NCBI RefSeq assembly: GCF_000205025.1
Contig: NZ_GL883760.1
Coordinates: 47,553 to 111,552, forward strand
Source of the DNA: Parasutterella excrementihominis YIT 11859
GTDB lineage: Bacteria; Pseudomonadota; Gammaproteobacteria; Burkholderiales; Burkholderiaceae_F
Direction of reading: 5' to 3'
DNA: 64,000 bases
Below, one piece after another: positions 27,661 through 36,698 of the stretch (position 1 is the first letter of the stretch; every line of letters begins with the position of its first letter). The notes beneath the pieces were generated by a model that had not been told where the DNA came from, made no database searches, and saw only the letters and a list, made by a program, of their open reading frames with translations. The position numbers and the translations under genes are program-made.

Positions 27661-30471
27661 TTAGTTTCCTAGATATCGGGCGGTTTTACTAGCGGGGATT
27701 TCTATTAATTCTTCCGGCGTTCCTTCAAAAAGGATTGTTCCTCCGTCCTCTCCGCCGCCCGGACCCATATCAATAATCCAATCGGCCGCTCGGATAACAT
27801 CCAAGTTGTGCTCGATAATCAATAACGTATTCCCCGCATCCTGCAGTTTCTTAAACACCGACAGCAACATCGAAACGTCGTGAAAATGCAATCCGGTCGT
27901 CGGCTCATCAAGTACGTACAGTGTTTTCCCCGTTCCCCTCTTGGAAAGTTCATGCGCCAGTTTCACGCGCTGAGCCTCTCCGCCGGAGAGCGTTGTCGCA
28001 CTTTGTCCTAACTTGATATAACCAAGTCCGACATCTGCGAGGGTCCGCAGTTTTCTCGCAACTGCCGGAACCGCCGAGAAGACCTCCAAGGCTTCATCTA
28101 CGGTCAGATCCAGCACTTCCGCAATATTTCTTCCTTTGTATTCAACTTCCAACGTTTCACGATTGTAGCGGGTACCACCGCAAACGTCACATGGAACATA
28201 CATGTCAGGTAAAAAGTTCATTTCGACTTTTACCAGACCTTCGCCTTCGCAGGCCTCACATCGACCGCCTTTGACATTAAAGGAGAAACGTCCTGACCCG
28301 TATCCCCTCTCTCTCGCAATCGGAGTTTCCGCAAATAAATCACGAATACCCGCAAGAACGCCGGTATAGGTTGCAGGGTTGGAACGAGGCGTCCGTCCGA
28401 AGGGACTCTGGTCTACAGCGATGACTTTATCGAAAAACTGGAGACCCGACACTGATTTGTAGGGACAAGGCTGAGTTTGCGCACGGTTCAGAGCATGAGC
28501 GGCGATGTTGTAAATTGTCTGGTTCACTAAGGTCGACTTGCCCGAGCCGGACACGCCTGTCACAACGGTCATAAGACCTACGGGCACGGAAACATCTACA
28601 TTCTTCAGGTTATGGCCCGAAGCGCCTTTGACCTCCAAGAACCCGCCGTCCGGTTTCTTTCGCTCCGTATTTTGGCGAACTTTAAGCCTGCCGCTGAGGT
28701 AAGCTCCCGTCAGGGAATTGGGATCGGCTTCGATTTCTTTCGGCGTCCCCGCAGCAATGACTTCTCCGCCGTGCACGCCGGCAGCCGGGCCCATGTCCAC
28801 AACGTAGTCGGCAGCTCGGATGGTGTCCTCGTCATGCTCTACAACAACCACACTGTTGCCAAGATCTCTCAGCGTTTTCAGCGTGTGAATCAGCTTATCG
28901 TTATCACTTTGATGGAGACCGATAGAAGGCTCGTCGAGTACATAAATAACTCCGCTCAGTCTCGAACCGATTTGACCGGCCAATCGAATTCTTTGCGCTT
29001 CACCGCCGGAAAGTGTGTCTGCCCGTCGATCCAAGGTGAGATAGCTCAGCCCCACATCAATTAAAAACTTCAGACGAAACAGGATTTCGTCGATGAGCTT
29101 TTTACCGATATCCAGAGACGCGCCTTCGAGCTTGAGCGTTCGGAAATAAGTCTCTGCCTTGTCCAACGGAAGCGCCGAAATATCCTGAATGGCTTTTTTG
29201 TGCTCTCCCGAACCGATGTAAGTGCTGCGTGCAGCCTCATTAAGTCGGGCGCCGCGACAAGCAGGACAAGTCTGAAGCGAACGCCATTTTTCAAGATCGG
29301 CTTTCACTGCAGAACTTTCAGTTGTCTCAAAACGCCGATTCGACATCGGAATAATGCCTTCGAAGGGCTGCTCGCGAGTGATCTTCTCTCCCTTCGGACT
29401 GCAGAAGGTCAGCGATATCTTGTCCTTGCTGCCGTACAAAACCATTTCCTGCGCCTCAGGACTCAGTTTTTCCCAAGGCTCATCCAATGAAATATGCTTT
29501 GCTTTAGATAAATCCTGAAGCAGCGTGAAGTTGTACGGCTGCGTGCAGCTCCAGCCCTGTACCGCACCGCTTCTTAGGGAGAGCTCGGGAAATTCAACTA
29601 CTTTATTGATATCCCAGCCGTCGACCTCTCCCATGCCGTTGCAAGTCGGACAACTGCCGGTTGGACTGTTAAATGAGAAAAGTTTAGGCTCGAGCTTGGG
29701 AACCGAGTATCCGCAGTAAGGACAGGCATATCGGTCGGAAAAGACTTCTTCTTCATTGTCATCCATATCAAATGCGATGACCTTTCCGTCCGACAGTCTC
29801 AAGGCCGCTTCCGCGCCTTCAGCAATACGCTGACGCGAATCTTCTTTGACCCTTAGACGATCAACAACAATATCTAAGGTATGAGCGCCCTCTTCGAGTT
29901 TCGGCAGCTCATCAATCGTCACAATTTCGCCGTCAATGCGGAAACGTGTGTAGCCCCGTGCCTGCAAGTCCTCTAACAAAGAGGCGACATTTGAATTTCT
30001 GCCCTTTGAAACCGGTGCAATCAGCAGGGTTCGCTTGCCCTGATATTTCAGAAGAATCTTATCGGCAATTTCAGAAACCGGGAGTGCTTTCAGAGGAATA
30101 TCGTGGTTCGGACAATACGGCACGCCGATGCGGGCAAATAGCAATCGGAGGTAATCATTGATTTCCGTGATCGTTCCTACCGTCGAGCGAGGATTATGAC
30201 TCGCGCCTTTCTGTTCGATTGAAATGGCGGGAGAAAGCCCTTCGATAAGATCTACGTCCGGCTTTTCCATCAGCTCAAGAAACTGACGGGCATATGAGGA
30301 AAGACTCTCGACGTAGCGCCGCTGTCCTTCGGCATAGAGCGTGTCAAATGCTAAGGAACTCTTTCCGGAACCGGAAACGCCGGTAAGGACCACAAGACGG
30401 TCCTTGGGAATATCGATATCGATATTCTTTAGGTTATGTGTTCGCGCTCCGCGGATTCGGATTTCTGACAT
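27661..30471 (-). CDS. uvrA: excinuclease ABC subunit A
   Basis: UvrA recognises DNA damage in nucleotide excision repair. From the ATG at 30471 it has 936 residues: two ABC ATPase modules with Walker A GVSGSGKSS (about 33) and GVSGSGKST (near 645), LSGGEAQR signatures, and zinc modules with CPYC...CPTC and CEAC...CDVC. The ATG is preceded by AAAGGA; an in-frame ATG 17 codons upstream is less likely. It diverges from ssb, as in E. coli, but no canonical LexA box is seen in the shared region. Confidence 0.97.
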   Translation of the reverse strand: MSEIRIRGARTHNLKNIDIDIPKDRLVVLTGVSGSGKSSLAFDTLYAEGQRRYVESLSSYARQFLELMEKPDVDLIEGLSPAISIEQKGASHNPRSTVGTITEINDYLRLLFARIGVPYCPNHDIPLKALPVSEIADKILLKYQGKRTLLIAPVSKGRNSNVASLLEDLQARGYTRFRIDGEIVTIDELPKLEEGAHTLDIVVDRLRVKEDSRQRIAEGAEAALRLSDGKVIAFDMDDNEEEVFSDRYACPYCGYSVPKLEPKLFSFNSPTGSCPTCNGMGEVDGWDINKVVEFPELSLRSGAVQGWSCTQPYNFTLLQDLSKAKHISLDEPWEKLSPEAQEMVLYGSKDKISLTFCSPKGEKITREQPFEGIIPMSNRRFETTESSAVKADLEKWRSLQTCPACRGARLNEAARSTYIGSGEHKKAIQDISALPLDKAETYFRTLKLEGASLDIGKKLIDEILFRLKFLIDVGLSYLTLDRRADTLSGGEAQRIRLAGQIGSRLSGVIYVLDEPSIGLHQSDNDKLIHTLKTLRDLGNSVVVVEHDEDTIRAADYVVDMGPAAGVHGGEVIAAGTPKEIEADPNSLTGAYLSGRLKVRQNTERKKPDGGFLEVKGASGHNLKNVDVSVPVGLMTVVTGVSGSGKSTLVNQTIYNIAAHALNRAQTQPCPYKSVSGLQFFDKVIAVDQSPFGRTPRSNPATYTGVLAGIRDLFAETPIARERGYGSGRFSFNVKGGRCEACEGEGLVKVEMNFLPDMYVPCDVCGGTRYNRETLEVEYKGRNIAEVLDLTVDEALEVFSAVPAVARKLRTLADVGLGYIKLGQSATTLSGGEAQRVKLAHELSKRGTGKTLYVLDEPTTGLHFHDVSMLLSVFKKLQDAGNTLLIIEHNLDVIRAADWIIDMGPGGGEDGGTILFEGTPEELIEIPASKTARYLGN

Positions 30472-30786
30472 CGGTTTTTCCTTTTGTGTGAGCATATTAG
30501 CTAAATTCTTCATGGCTTTCACCTTTACCCACCCGTGGAGCCAACTTTAACGAATACCGCGGAATTCCCTATGGGTGAACGCGAGGATAGATGGCGGTCG
30601 AACTGGTGAGGTTCGCGTGATAGGAGCATCTGGTAAGGCGTGCCAGTTCCTCACAATCTTCGCGCACGTGAGTGCAGGAGAGTTCATCCTCGTCTGCTCC
30701 GTTCGTTTTTCTTCCGGATCGTTAAAATGTGCGGCTCGGTCGGAAAATCAGCCGGCCGCATCTTTTATCTCTTCAAAAGGAAAATC
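30472..30786. other. 315-base divergent region between uvrA and ssb copy 1
   Basis: No gene is supported here. The region contains several possible RNA stems: GAACTGG (30600-30606) with CCAGTTC (30643-30649), the competing pair GTGAGG (30606-30611) with CCTCAC (30649-30654), and ACGCGA (30579-30584) with TCGCGT (30613-30618). A TAAAAT at about 30723 could be a -10 for ssb, but no good -35 is seen. Confidence 0.5.
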
Positions 30787-31272
30787 ATGGCCTCTGTGAA
30801 CAAAGTCATCCTTCTCGGTACGCTCGGACGCGATCCTGAAGTCCGTTTCTCTGCTAATCAGCTTCCTATCGCATCTTTAAGTCTGGCGACGTCTTCTTTT
30901 AGACGCTCCGCAGAAAGTCAGGACAGAATTGAAGAGACCGAATGGCATCGAGTGACATTGTTCGGACGTCAGGCCGAAATCGCTCAACAGTATCTCCGAA
31001 AAGGTTCCCGCGCTTACATCGAGGGGCGGCTCCGCACTAGAAAATATGAAAAAGACGGACAAACGCATTACGTCACTGAAATCGTTGCAGAACAGCTGCA
31101 GCTGATTGACCGCCGCCAGGATTCTCCCGCCGACGGAAACTTCTCTGACGGAAATTCCGGTTACGCTCCGAGCAGAAGCGCTTCACGCAGCAGCGGATAT
31201 TCCTCCGGAAACCAGTATGCTTCTCAGCCTAAAACTCAGAACGCGTTCGACGACGAAGAACCTCCGTTCTAA
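30787..31272 (+). CDS. ssb: single-stranded DNA-binding protein, copy 1
   Basis: SSB coats single-stranded DNA in replication, repair and recombination. The 161-residue protein has the N-terminal OB fold (about 1-112; MASVNKVILLGTLGRDPEVR, WHRVTLFGRQAEIAQQYL) and a low-complexity Ser/Gly linker. The C-terminal tip is DDEEPPF, which departs from the canonical DDDIPF. The ATG follows AAAAGGAAAATC. It is divergent from uvrA and is followed by its own terminator and a second ssb gene. Confidence 0.95.
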   Translation: MASVNKVILLGTLGRDPEVRFSANQLPIASLSLATSSFRRSAESQDRIEETEWHRVTLFGRQAEIAQQYLRKGSRAYIEGRLRTRKYEKDGQTHYVTEIVAEQLQLIDRRQDSPADGNFSDGNSGYAPSRSASRSSGYSSGNQYASQPKTQNAFDDEEPPF

Positions 31273-31282
31273 TCTTGATTTC

Positions 31283-31306
31283 AAGCCGCTTTTCTGCGGC
31301 TTTTTT
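31283..31306 (+). terminator. rho-independent terminator between the two ssb genes
   Basis: AAGCCGC (31283-31289) pairs with GCGGCTT (31296-31302) around a six-base loop, followed by a T-run. It lies 10 bases past the stop of ssb copy 1. Confidence 0.88.
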
Positions 31307-31375
31307 ACAGTTTTGTGTTTTTATTTCCGAAGGTTGTCGTTAGAATGAAACGATCAACATGAGGAAGAATTAACA

Positions 31376-31903
31376 ATGGCTTCTGTAAATAAAGTAATTA
31401 TTCTCGGCAATCTCGGCCGGGATCCTGAAACCCGTTTTTCCGGAAACAACCTTCAAATCACTTCGATGAGCGTCGCTACGACCTCTTATCGCAGAAGTGC
31501 AGAAACTCAGGAGCGCGTAGAAGAAACGGAATGGCACCGTGTGGTCCTTTTCGGTCGCCAGGCTGAAATCGCTCAGCAGTATCTGAAGAAAGGCTCTCGC
31601 GTTTATCTGGAAGGCCGCCTTCGCACTCGCAAATGGGAAAAAGACGGACAGACACACTATTCCACCGAAATCTTGGCTGATACGCTGCAGCTGATCGACA
31701 GAAAATCCGACGTAGTCGGAGGCGGTCAAAGCTACGCACCGCAAAGCAGCGGTGACGGTTTTGAATCTCCGGCCGCTCCGCGCCGCTCTGAATTTACTTC
31801 CGGCGCCCCGGCCGCACGTCCTGCAGCGCCTGCTCAGCCGGCAGCTCCGGTTCCTTCGGCCGCGCCGACGGATGATTTTGAAGCAGACGAAATTCCGTTC
31901 TAA
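31376..31903 (+). CDS. ssb: single-stranded DNA-binding protein, copy 2
   Basis: A second 175-residue SSB. Its OB fold (1-112) is clearly a duplicate of copy 1, with identical blocks such as VEETEWHR-type and FGRQAEIAQQYL. The linker is instead rich in alanine and proline (near 140-165), and the acidic tip is EADEIPF, closer to the canonical sequence that binds partner proteins. It has a separate transcription unit, with a terminator before and after. This is the better candidate for the housekeeping SSB. Confidence 0.95.
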   Translation: MASVNKVIILGNLGRDPETRFSGNNLQITSMSVATTSYRRSAETQERVEETEWHRVVLFGRQAEIAQQYLKKGSRVYLEGRLRTRKWEKDGQTHYSTEILADTLQLIDRKSDVVGGGQSYAPQSSGDGFESPAAPRRSEFTSGAPAARPAAPAQPAAPVPSAAPTDDFEADEIPF

Positions 31904-31918
31904 CAAGACCACATATGG

Positions 31919-31949
31919 TTAAGCCGCCCGCGGGCGGCTTTCTCTTTGT
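31919..31949 (+). terminator. rho-independent terminator after ssb copy 2, likely two-way
   Basis: The palindrome AAGCCGCCCGCGGGCGGCTT (31921-31940) is followed by TCTCTTTG. It sits between convergent genes and may also serve the export operon ending at 31961. Confidence 0.75.
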
Positions 31950-31960
31950 CCGGAGAACAG

Positions 31961-33166
31961 CTATTCGTGGCGAACGGCCTCGATCGGATCGAGCTGAGCC
32001 GCTCTACGGGCCGGAAAGTAACCGAAAATAATTCCGATAAACGCGGCAAAGCAGAATGCCAGCACGTTGATGCCGGGACTGAAAATAAAAGGCACGCCCA
32101 TGAAGTGCGTCAGCAAAACAGAAGCGCCGAAAGCCAAGATAACTCCGAGCAGGCCTCCGAAGCAGGCGAGCATGATGGATTCCACAAGGAACTGAAGCAG
32201 CACTTCCCGCTCGGTCGCGCCGATCGCCAAACGCACACCGATTTCTTTTGTGCGCTCCGTCACACTTACCAGCATGATGTTCATAATGCCGATGCCACCG
32301 ACCAAAAGACTGACCGCTGCCACGGCACCGAGAAGCATCGTCAGCACCTGCGTAGTTTTGGAAATCGTTTCAATCAGCTCCGAGGTATCAAGAATATTGA
32401 AGTTGTCCATCTCAGAACTCGACAAAGAGCGTCTTTCTCGCAGAAGAAGCCGAGAACTCTCTTTGACGCGTTCAATATCACTGCCGGGTTCCACCGCCAC
32501 GGTAATCAGAGGAATGCGAACATTTCCGCTGATGCGGCGCTGGAAAGTGTTCAAAGGAATAATGACAACATCGTCTTTGTCCATTCCCATGCCGGACTGG
32601 CCTTTTTGTTCAAGCTCGCCGATGATTTGGCAGGAGAAGCCTTTGACGCGTAGCAGTTTGCCCAAAGCATCGTGGTTTTCAAAGAGCTCTTTTTTAACCG
32701 TCTGTCCGATGACACAGACCGCACTTCCGGCCCTAAGCTCAGACTGCTCAAAATTTCTGCCTTCCTGAATCGTCAGATTATTGATGGAAAAATAGTCGTT
32801 GGTCGTTCCGATCACGGAGGTCGACCAGTTCTTACCGTTTGCCACGACGACTTGAGTGGATGTGCGCGAAGGCGCTACCGCTTTGATACCGGCGATTTGT
32901 GTCGCCAAGGCTTCCGCATCCGATTCTTTGAAAGACGGCGCACCGACAGACTGCCCCGGACCCAACCTTTGGCCGGGACGAATCATCAGCGAGTCCGATC
33001 CCAATGAGGCAATCTGATCACGCACCTGCTGAGTCGCGCCGTTTCCGACGGTGACCATCGTAATCACTGCCGCCACGCCTATCACAATACCAAGCACGGT
33101 CAGAATCGACCGCATCGGATTTCGGAATGTTTGTCTGAGCGCAAGAAGAAGAGCGTTGCCTAACAT
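31961..33166 (-). CDS. MacB-type ABC transporter permease (membrane subunit)
   Basis: A 401-residue FtsX/MacB-type permease: one N-terminal helix (about 18-40, with MRSILTVLGIVIGVAAV), a large periplasmic MacB_PCD domain (about 45-245), and three C-terminal helices (about 270-295, 325-350, 360-385). Such subunits form mechanotransmission exporters that drive a periplasmic adaptor. In E. coli this part is fused to the ATPase; here it is a separate chain whose start overlaps the ATPase gene by 7 bases. The substrate is unknown. Confidence 0.9.
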   Translation of the reverse strand: MLGNALLLALRQTFRNPMRSILTVLGIVIGVAAVITMVTVGNGATQQVRDQIASLGSDSLMIRPGQRLGPGQSVGAPSFKESDAEALATQIAGIKAVAPSRTSTQVVVANGKNWSTSVIGTTNDYFSINNLTIQEGRNFEQSELRAGSAVCVIGQTVKKELFENHDALGKLLRVKGFSCQIIGELEQKGQSGMGMDKDDVVIIPLNTFQRRISGNVRIPLITVAVEPGSDIERVKESSRLLLRERRSLSSSEMDNFNILDTSELIETISKTTQVLTMLLGAVAAVSLLVGGIGIMNIMLVSVTERTKEIGVRLAIGATEREVLLQFLVESIMLACFGGLLGVILAFGASVLLTHFMGVPFIFSPGINVLAFCFAAFIGIIFGYFPARRAAQLDPIEAVRHE

Positions 33167-33867
33167 GGTTTGTTCTCCTGATCCGAAGCTACGGTACCGT
33201 CCACGAAGTGAACGATACGTTTCGCGTATTTGGCCATGTCAGGCTCATGTGTCACCAATACAACCGTAATGCCTTCTTCATCGTTGAGTTTTTGGAGAAG
33301 CTTCATGATTTCAACGCTTCGATGCGAATCCAAACTTCCCGTTGGCTCATCTGCAAGGAGCAGTTTCGGGTGCGTCACGATGGCGCGCGCAATGGCAACA
33401 CGCTGCTGCTGACCGCCGGAAAGCTCGGCAGGCGTGTGGTCTTTCCACTGCGTCAGGCCGACTTTATCCAAAGCTTCCAGCGCCATTTCATGACGTACTT
33501 TGGCTGGTTCTCCGCGGTAAAGCAAAGGAAGCTCAACGTTTTCGATCGCACTGGTGCGGGGCAGCAGATTAAACCCCTGAAAAACGAAACCTAGATACTG
33601 ACGGCGTAAGAGCGCTCGCTGATCACGCGTAAAGTGTTCGACGTGAAAACCGTTGAATAAATACTGTCCGCGTGTCGGCGTATCCAAGGCACCAATGATG
33701 TTCATCGTTGTCGATTTTCCTGAACCGCTCGGACCCATAATCGCAACGAACTCTCCGGCATTGATGCTCAAGTCCACGTGATGGAGCGCATCAAATGCAG
33801 TCGGCCCGGTCCCGTAGCGCTTGCCGATGCCGATTAACTGGACAAGCGGCTTTTCTCCGGAACTCAT
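33160..33867 (-). CDS. MacB-type ABC transporter ATP-binding subunit
   Basis: A 235-residue LolD/MacB-type ATPase with Walker [10 protein letters not shown] (about 44-52), signature [14 protein letters not shown], Walker B LLLADEPTGSLDS and the H-loop VTHEP. It overlaps the adaptor gene by one base and the permease gene by seven, so all three proteins are translated together. It powers the export complex with the adaptor and the outer-membrane factor encoded upstream. Confidence 0.92.
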   Translation of the reverse strand: MSSGEKPLVQLIGIGKRYGTGPTAFDALHHVDLSINAGEFVAIMGPSGSGKSTTMNIIGALDTPTRGQYLFNGFHVEHFTRDQRALLRRQYLGFVFQGFNLLPRTSAIENVELPLLYRGEPAKVRHEMALEALDKVGLTQWKDHTPAELSGGQQQRVAIARAIVTHPKLLLADEPTGSLDSHRSVEIMKLLQKLNDEEGITVVLVTHEPDMAKYAKRIVHFVDGTVASDQENKPC

Positions 33868-35168
33868 TATTTCGCTCCGCGTCTTTGGTCAACGATAACC
33901 TTATCACCGGCCGAAAGCTTGCCTTCGAGCACTTGGGTCATCTTGCCGTCCGTAAAGCCGACAACCAGCGGAACCGGAACGGCGTGGCCGTCTTCCTCTA
34001 CATAGACTTCCGCCTTCTTCTGCGAAGCGTTGGGGCTCGTCACAGAACCGGCGCTCTTGCGCACACTTCGTCTCATCGGCGGTCCGAAAACGTTCATTGC
34101 CGGCGCCTTAGATTCCGAAGAAACAGTGGGTCTGAATCTCAAAGCAGTATTAGGTACCAGCAGTGCATCCTTTAATGCGACGGTACGAATCGTTGCGGTC
34201 GCTGTCATGCCCGGGCGCAGCAGAAGGTCCGGATTCTTGACATCCAAGTAAGTAACGTAAGTCACCACGTTATCCGTCTTTGTTGATCCAAAAGCAACTT
34301 TTTTCAGCTCGGCCGGGAAGTTTCGATCCGGATAGGCGCTTACTGTAAAGCTGGCCTTCTGGCCCGGTTTCACCGCTCCGACGTCAGCTTCATCAACGTT
34401 CACCTGCAGCTCGAGATCTTTAAGATCGGTCGCAAGCTTTAAAAGTTCTACGGCTTGAAGCGACGCGGCAACCGCGTAGCCCGGCTCAACGGAGCGAGCT
34501 AAAACAACGCCGTCAATCGGGGAACTGATATGGGTCTTGGATAAGTCGCTTTCTGCCGACTTCAGCGCCTGCTCACTGTCCGTGATTTTTGCTTGGGCGC
34601 TTTGAACGGAAGCCTGAGCTTTGGCAACCAAAGCCTCCTGAGCATCAATTTCGGTCTTACTCGGGCTCTTGCCGCCGGAAAGACGTCTGACTTCCTGAAG
34701 TCTCGACAGTTTGGCCTTGGCTTCTTTCAACGTTGCCAAGGACTCTGCCAATGTGGCCTTAGAAAGATCCAGGCTCGCTTTGGCTCGCTCTACCGAAGCT
34801 TTCAGTTTGGTGTCGTCGAGCTCAATCAAAACTTCGCCTTTTTTGACTTGATCATTCACGTCGACATTAACCTTTCGAACGATACCGGACAGTTCGCTGC
34901 CTAGCGACACGGTTCGAATGGGATTGATCGTTCCGTTGGCGGAGACCTCAACCGTCAGATTCCCTTTGGTCAGAGGCTGAGTGACAAAACCGACTTGTCC
35001 CTGACTGCCTCTGAAGAAAAAGTAGTAAACGGCAAAGAGGATGCCTAAGAGAATCAGAAGAACAAGCCAGAAGCTACCTCGCTCATAGAGCGGCTTAACT
35101 TTATCGGCGCCCAACAGCCCTTCAATATCCGTTTTCTGCGCTTTGGTTGTATTTGTTTTATCTGTCAT
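33867..35168 (-). CDS. MacA-type periplasmic adaptor (HlyD/RND family)
   Basis: A 433-residue membrane-fusion protein. It has a cytoplasmic N-terminal tail, one membrane helix (about 34-52), a lipoyl half-motif (GIVRKVNVDVNDQVKKGEVL), a long alpha-helical hairpin (about 125-215), the second lipoyl half and beta-barrel domains. Near 355-385 there is an insert rich in Ser, Arg and Pro between barrel parts. The N-terminus overlaps the end of the outer-membrane factor gene by 11 bases. Confidence 0.9.
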   Translation of the reverse strand: MTDKTNTTKAQKTDIEGLLGADKVKPLYERGSFWLVLLILLGILFAVYYFFFRGSQGQVGFVTQPLTKGNLTVEVSANGTINPIRTVSLGSELSGIVRKVNVDVNDQVKKGEVLIELDDTKLKASVERAKASLDLSKATLAESLATLKEAKAKLSRLQEVRRLSGGKSPSKTEIDAQEALVAKAQASVQSAQAKITDSEQALKSAESDLSKTHISSPIDGVVLARSVEPGYAVAASLQAVELLKLATDLKDLELQVNVDEADVGAVKPGQKASFTVSAYPDRNFPAELKKVAFGSTKTDNVVTYVTYLDVKNPDLLLRPGMTATATIRTVALKDALLVPNTALRFRPTVSSESKAPAMNVFGPPMRRSVRKSAGSVTSPNASQKKAEVYVEEDGHAVPVPLVVGFTDGKMTQVLEGKLSAGDKVIVDQRRGAK

Positions 35169-36561
35169 TATTTTTAAACTCCTGAGGAACCGTCCACCCT
35201 CCGCCTAACGCGGTGTAAAGGTCAATGTAGCCTTGTGCAATTTCAGCCTCCACACTCGCAAGGGATTCCTGAACAGTCAAAAGCGTTCTTTGGGTCGTCA
35301 GCACGACGGTGAAGTCCTGAAGGCCGGCACTGTAATTCTGCCGTGCGGCTGTCGCAGCGTTTCGTGCCGACTCGTCGGCAACGACCAATGATTTTTTACG
35401 GGTTTCCTGAGACCACACTTTGTTGAGCGCGTCTTCTACATCCTGAACGCCCGTGAGCAGACTCGCTTCATAGTCAATTTTGGCTTGAGCTGCCTGAGCA
35501 TCGCGCTGCTCAACCTGCGCCATGAGAGATCCGGCGTTAAAGATCGGCAGCGTCAGTGAGCCAAAACCATTCGAATTATGAGTGCCCCATTCACCGAGCT
35601 GGCCCATGATCGATCCCGAGAGTCCGAAAGAGCCGCCGATCGAAAGACTCGGGAATAGCGCCGACTTAGCCTGTGCGTAACGCGCCAGAGCGCTCATCAC
35701 TTTTGCTTCTGCCATACGCACCGCCGGACGATTGCGAAGCGTCTCGCCCGGAATATTGAGCGCTAAATTACGCGGCGGCTGGGGAATCGGAGCCGTCGAA
35801 GTCGGGTTAACTGCCTCGGGCGTGGTTCCGATTAGGCGAGCGATTAAATTGCGGTACTGCATGACCTGAGCTCGATACACGGGAATCGAAGCACGAGTCT
35901 GCTCGAAGGAAGTGCGCGCCTGATCGACATCGGTCGAAGGAACAAGTCCGGATAAATAACGCCAATTGGCGATATCCAGTGCTTCCTGCTGAGTTTTGGC
36001 GTTTTCCTGAGCTACGTCCAGCCGCTTCTGAGCGAGCCGCATATTGACATAGGCGCGGGCCACTTCAGCTGCGATTCGAGTCTGAACATCTCCCAAACTC
36101 GCTTGAGAAGACAAGTAGTCGGAGAACGCTGCTTCTGAGGCCGCAAAACGACCGCCGGCATCGATTGTCCAGCTAACGTTCAGACCGATGGAAAAGGCAT
36201 TGGAGCCGTGGCCGAGAGAGTGGCTGCGGCTGGCTCGGTAGTTGCCGTCAAGTGTCGGGAACAGACCGGCATTGGCTACCGTCATCGAAGCTTGCGCGTA
36301 ACGAAGATTTTCCTGTGCGGATCGAACATCCGTATTAGCCGCCTGTGAGGCCGCAACCAAGCGAGCGATTTCCGGATCGCTCCAAGTTGACCACCATTCG
36401 GAGAGGTCGGCAGCCTTCGTTGCTTTGAGGGCGGGACTGCCGCTCCACTGGTCGGGAATTACTTTTTTATCCTGTTCGGTTATTTGGAATTGAGGGATGG
36501 ATACACAGCCGCTCAAGGCCCCAAATAAGAGCGAGAGGATAAGACCGGTACTGTTTCTCAT
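35158..36561 (-). CDS. outer-membrane efflux lipoprotein (NodT/TolC type)
   Basis: A 467-residue outer-membrane factor with a lipoprotein signal peptide (MRNSTGLILSLLFGALSGC, lipid-modified Cys19) and the repeated long-helix pattern of the TolC superfamily. It ends with QGYIDLYTALGGGW, the typical C-terminus of NodT-type factors. It is the first gene of a four-gene export operon and gives the MacAB-like complex a dedicated exit duct. An AT-rich 137-base gap lies upstream; no clear promoter was found there. Confidence 0.92.
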   Translation of the reverse strand: MRNSTGLILSLLFGALSGCVSIPQFQITEQDKKVIPDQWSGSPALKATKAADLSEWWSTWSDPEIARLVAASQAANTDVRSAQENLRYAQASMTVANAGLFPTLDGNYRASRSHSLGHGSNAFSIGLNVSWTIDAGGRFAASEAAFSDYLSSQASLGDVQTRIAAEVARAYVNMRLAQKRLDVAQENAKTQQEALDIANWRYLSGLVPSTDVDQARTSFEQTRASIPVYRAQVMQYRNLIARLIGTTPEAVNPTSTAPIPQPPRNLALNIPGETLRNRPAVRMAEAKVMSALARYAQAKSALFPSLSIGGSFGLSGSIMGQLGEWGTHNSNGFGSLTLPIFNAGSLMAQVEQRDAQAAQAKIDYEASLLTGVQDVEDALNKVWSQETRKKSLVVADESARNAATAARQNYSAGLQDFTVVLTTQRTLLTVQESLASVEAEIAQGYIDLYTALGGGWTVPQEFKNNDR

Positions 36562-36698
36562 AGGGACTTCTTATATAAATTGTCTCATCCTCAAGTTTCT
36601 CAAAAACCCAAAAGTTTTCCCTTTTCAATTATTTAAGGTTTGAAATTAATTGTGTCTTTTGAGAACAAGTGCAACAACTTCAAATAATTTAGCAAGCA

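Noticed and set aside
30472..30786. LexA box for uvrA and ssb
   Set aside because: The best candidate, CTGG-N9-CCAG at 30630-30646, does not match CTGT-N8-ACAG in bases or spacing.
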